The translations under genes were made by a program, and so were the position numbers. From an uncultured Pseudomonadales bacterium (GTDB lineage: Bacteria; Pseudomonadota; Gammaproteobacteria; Pseudomonadales; Azotimanducaceae), in the NCBI GenBank assembly GCA_951813515.1, contig OX638346.1, positions 923,617-987,616 on the forward strand: DNA of 64,000 nucleotides, given 5' to 3'. Under the pieces are notes generated by a model, which worked only from the letters and a program-made list of their open reading frames with translations, was not told the origin of the DNA and did not search any database. Of the stretch, positions 61,936 through 64,000 are shown one piece after another. Each line of letters starts with the position of its first letter. Positions within the stretch are counted from its first letter, which is position 1.

Positions 61936-63054
61936 CTAGATTAGGGTCTGAAGGAAATCCAACGCCGGCATGGCCCTAATGCCTTCGCGAGTCACATAGT
62001 CGCGTTCTCCCGTTAGGGCAATTTGGAGAGCATCCACAGCCGGGAAGCGGATTTTCATGTAGCGAAGTCCACGGTCGATGTCGCGGTCCGCGAGCTTGCA
62101 CTCCACGAACATGAGGGGGCGTCGATCCTCGAGTACCACGAAGTCGACTTCTCGACCGTCGACGTCACGGAAGAACCGAAGTTCGAGGTCGCGTCCCTGG
62201 GTGTCCTGCTGGAAATGGACCCATTTCAGCAGGTGGCAAGCCACCAGGTTTTCGAACCGGCAAGCGGGGTCGGCAACCACCGACCAGTCGAAGTGATAGT
62301 GCTTGCGCTCCTGCTTCACGGCACGGATGCGTGGCGCCCCGAAAGGCGGAATCCGAAAAAGCGCGAACAGGCGTTCCAGTGTGTCCAGCCAGGCGGCGAC
62401 GGTCTTGTGCGCCACCTGCAGATCCTCGCGCAGCGCGTTGATGGACAACGGTGAGCCGACGAGGTCGGGTAGCCGGAGCATCATCTCCTCCAGCCTACCG
62501 AGATCGCGAATGCTGGTCGTCGCCGTCACGTCCTCCTCGATCAGACGCGTTCGGTTCTGTCTCGACCAGCGTCGCGCCTCGACCTCGTTGCCACCCAGGA
62601 AGGGCTCGGGGAAGCCGCCGAGGCGCAATAGTTCGGCCAGTCCTTCGGCATCCTCGATGCCGGTTTCGGCCACCGAGAACGGATGCAGGCGCAGCAGGTG
62701 ATAGCGCCCCTGCAGCGAATCGCCACCGAAGGAGAAGAGCTCCAGCCGGCCGCTACCCGTCACGAGTATCCGTTGACCTTCCGCCTTCGTGTCGTAGAGA
62801 CCCTTGAGGAAGTTCCGCCACGGCCGGTACTTGTGGAGTTCGTCGAAGACCCAAAGATCGGTCGCGGGCAGTTCCAGGCGCAGGATGCGTTCCCGGTCTT
62901 CAGGGACATCCCAATTCAGGTAACCGTCACGCGCTCCCGGCAGGTCAAGTGCCAATGTGGTCTTGCCCACTTGGCGCGGCCCGGCGACAAACACCATCTT
63001 GCTCGCCAGGTCTTTCCGAACCTGGGGCGCCAGATATCGCGTCGAGACATCCAC
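61936..63054 (-). CDS. AAA_14 / DUF4143 ATP-binding protein (copy 4)
   Basis: 372 residues. Walker A GPRQVGKT (25-32), Walker-B-like LWVFDELHKYRPW, sensor ILVTGSGRLELF, and DUF4143 with GREVDFVVLED then MFVECKLAD (ExK kept, with Cys in the middle). It resembles copy 3 along its length. A 26-bp imperfect palindrome lies just upstream. It is next to a decayed integrase, so the locus may be part of an old island. Confidence 0.9.
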   Translation of the reverse strand: MDVSTRYLAPQVRKDLASKMVFVAGPRQVGKTTLALDLPGARDGYLNWDVPEDRERILRLELPATDLWVFDELHKYRPWRNFLKGLYDTKAEGQRILVTGSGRLELFSFGGDSLQGRYHLLRLHPFSVAETGIEDAEGLAELLRLGGFPEPFLGGNEVEARRWSRQNRTRLIEEDVTATTSIRDLGRLEEMMLRLPDLVGSPLSINALREDLQVAHKTVAAWLDTLERLFALFRIPPFGAPRIRAVKQERKHYHFDWSVVADPACRFENLVACHLLKWVHFQQDTQGRDLELRFFRDVDGREVDFVVLEDRRPLMFVECKLADRDIDRGLRYMKIRFPAVDALQIALTGERDYVTREGIRAMPALDFLQTLI

Positions 63055-63085
63055 CGGCCGACGGTACGACCTTTTTGGACCAACG

Positions 63086-63111
63086 TCAAATTTACTCGCG
63101 AGTATTTTTGA
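63086..63111 (-). promoter_or_regulatory. Palindrome upstream of ATPase copy 4
   Basis: The 13-bp arms TCAAATTTACTCG (63086-63098) and CGAGTATTTTTGA (63099-63111) match at 11 of 13 positions with the perfect core ACTCGCGAGT. Located about 32-57 bases before the ATG at 63054, suitable for an autoregulatory site. Promoter boxes are not clear. Confidence 0.55.
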
Positions 63112-63212
63112 CCTTTATACAAGAAACTCACACGTCGCGACGTCAGCTCCTAGTCAGGGGCCGGTGTTACGTATTGTCGTACGCGTAATAACTTATTGTT
63201 TTATATTGATTA

Positions 63213-63803
63213 ATGGTGGAGGCGGCGTCCACCATACTGGAAGCCCGGCGGGAAGAACGAGCAGAACTGGGCGCTCGACGATGCGCGACTACGTGTTCCC
63301 CCGGCTCGGCGACATGCCGGTTCGACGCCGTCACCGGCAAGGACGTCATGGCCGTGCTACTGCCGATCTGGACCACGAAGACGGAGACCGCCGGGCGCGT
63401 CAGGCGGCGCATCAACGCGGTGATGAAGTGGGCGGTGGCGCAAGGCCACCGCGCCGACAACCCGGCCGGCGACGCGATCTCCGCCGCGTTGCCGAACAAC
63501 AACGCGCAGGTCACCCACCGGGCCGCGCTGCCGCATCCTCAGGTGGGCGCGGCGGGCGCAAAGGTGCGGCGCTCGGGCGCGTACCGCGGCGCGGTGCTCT
63601 CCTTCGAGTTCCTGGTGCTCACCGCCGCCCGCTCCGCCGAGGTTCGCGGCGCGACGTGGGACGAGATCGACCTCGACGCCGCGGTCTGGACGGTTCCCGC
63701 CGAGCGCATGAAGGCGGCCCGCGAACACCGGGTGCCGCTGTCAGACCGGGCGCTCCGCGTCCTGATGCAGCAGTGGGCAGCCTACCTCGCCGCAACCGCG
63801 TGA
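63213..63803 (+). pseudogene. Decayed tyrosine recombinase (phage-type integrase) fragment
   Basis: Reads AASTILEARR, then in another frame MRDYVFPRLGDMPV, then back to DAVTGKDVMAVLLPIW and RRRINAVMKWAVAQGHRADN, so at least two frame changes occur near 63250-63320. The catalytic Arg region LTAARSAEVRGATWDEID and the Lys strand AERMKAAREHRVPLS are present. The sequence ends before the HxxR and Tyr motifs, and the N-terminal part is missing. Not functional as an integrase. Confidence 0.8.
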
Positions 63804-63898
63804 CCCCGCGATCGAAACGCACCAAGGCGCAGCGACGTCGCACATCCTTCGCCGGATACTTGTAACCGCGGAGCCTCTCAACGCGGCCTAAGGGAGTC

Positions 63899-64000
63899 CT
63901 ATATCTGCTTCAGGAATCCCCGCGCCAACACTTCCATGAAGTCGCTTGAACCACAATAGATGAATGGCACATGGTGCTGTTCCGACAACTGCAACATTCT
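63899..64000 (-). CDS. C-terminal part of an unidentified protein (runs off window)
   Basis: The minus strand from the edge reads 33 residues ending IYCGSSDFMEVLARGFLKQI and a TAG at 63899-63901. The composition is protein-like and the frame is open to the window edge. No family recognised from so short a piece. Confidence 0.5.
   Translation of the reverse strand, partial: RMLQLSEQHHVPFIYCGSSDFMEVLARGFLKQI

Noticed and set aside
1..64000. tRNA or rRNA genes
   Set aside because: None noticed on either strand by reading; a covariance-model scan would be needed to exclude a divergent tRNA.

Overview
The window is GC-rich, densely coded bacterial DNA. TonB-dependent receptors, an RND pump with its periplasmic adaptor, lipoproteins and FecI/FecR-type surface signalling show a Gram-negative envelope. 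The mix of iron(II)/2-oxoglutarate dioxygenases, sulfatases, an epoxide hydrolase and TonB systems suggests a metabolically versatile proteobacterium, perhaps a marine or host-associated gammaproteobacterium. That placement is inference; no rRNA or other taxonomic marker is present.

Layout. 1-11.2 kb: a minus-strand SDR / PhyH dioxygenase / Nudix group; a DUF4143 ATPase; a D-2-hydroxyacid dehydrogenase; an epoxide hydrolase; a PhyH-HEAT fusion; a FitAB/VapBC toxin-antitoxin pair with a palindromic operator; and a marR-emrA-emrB efflux operon with a palindromic operator. 11.2-16.1 kb: transposase remnants flank an unknown three-gene operon of secreted proteins and lipoproteins, one with ankyrin repeats. 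16.1-25.3 kb: an ABC-F protein, an operon of an EctB-like aminotransferase, a PEP-synthase-like enzyme and a DUF6624 protein, a divergent PhyH gene, and a second DUF4143 ATPase. 25.3-28.5 kb: a complete 3,210-bp IS1595-family element with 33-bp imperfect terminal repeats, an exact 8-bp target duplication and seven small passenger genes. It sits directly on the start codon of the neighbouring ATPase. 28.7-31.5 kb: an isomerase / VOC / sulfatase operon whose sulfatase carries an in-frame stop. 31.6-39.6 kb: a TPR lipoprotein, then ECF sigma, FecR-like regulator, STN-TonB receptor and a YejA-like binding protein. 39.7-43.9 kb: an RND pump and adaptor. 44.3-52.2 kb: two sulfatases, a DUF3604 protein and a second TonB receptor. 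52.5-57.0 kb: an orphan HigA, an ADP-ribosylglycohydrolase, an NTF2-like protein, an esterase whose start codon lies in a five-copy 90-bp tandem repeat, and a TauD dioxygenase. 57.3-64 kb: an orphan AbiEi-like regulator, a third and fourth DUF4143 ATPase, a PhyH dioxygenase, a YghU-type glutathione transferase, a decayed integrase and a partial gene.

Themes. Nutrient capture is served by two TonB receptors, a binding protein, sulfatases and an isomerase. Many oxygenases act on small molecules. Selfish or stabilising elements are frequent: four DUF4143 ATPases, several with palindromic promoters, toxin-antitoxin genes and decayed transposases. The least ordinary signals are the two short-repeat expansions (45 bp x2 in frame inside a dioxygenase; 90 bp x5 carrying a ribosome-binding site and mini-ORF), which share an 18-20 bp head sequence.
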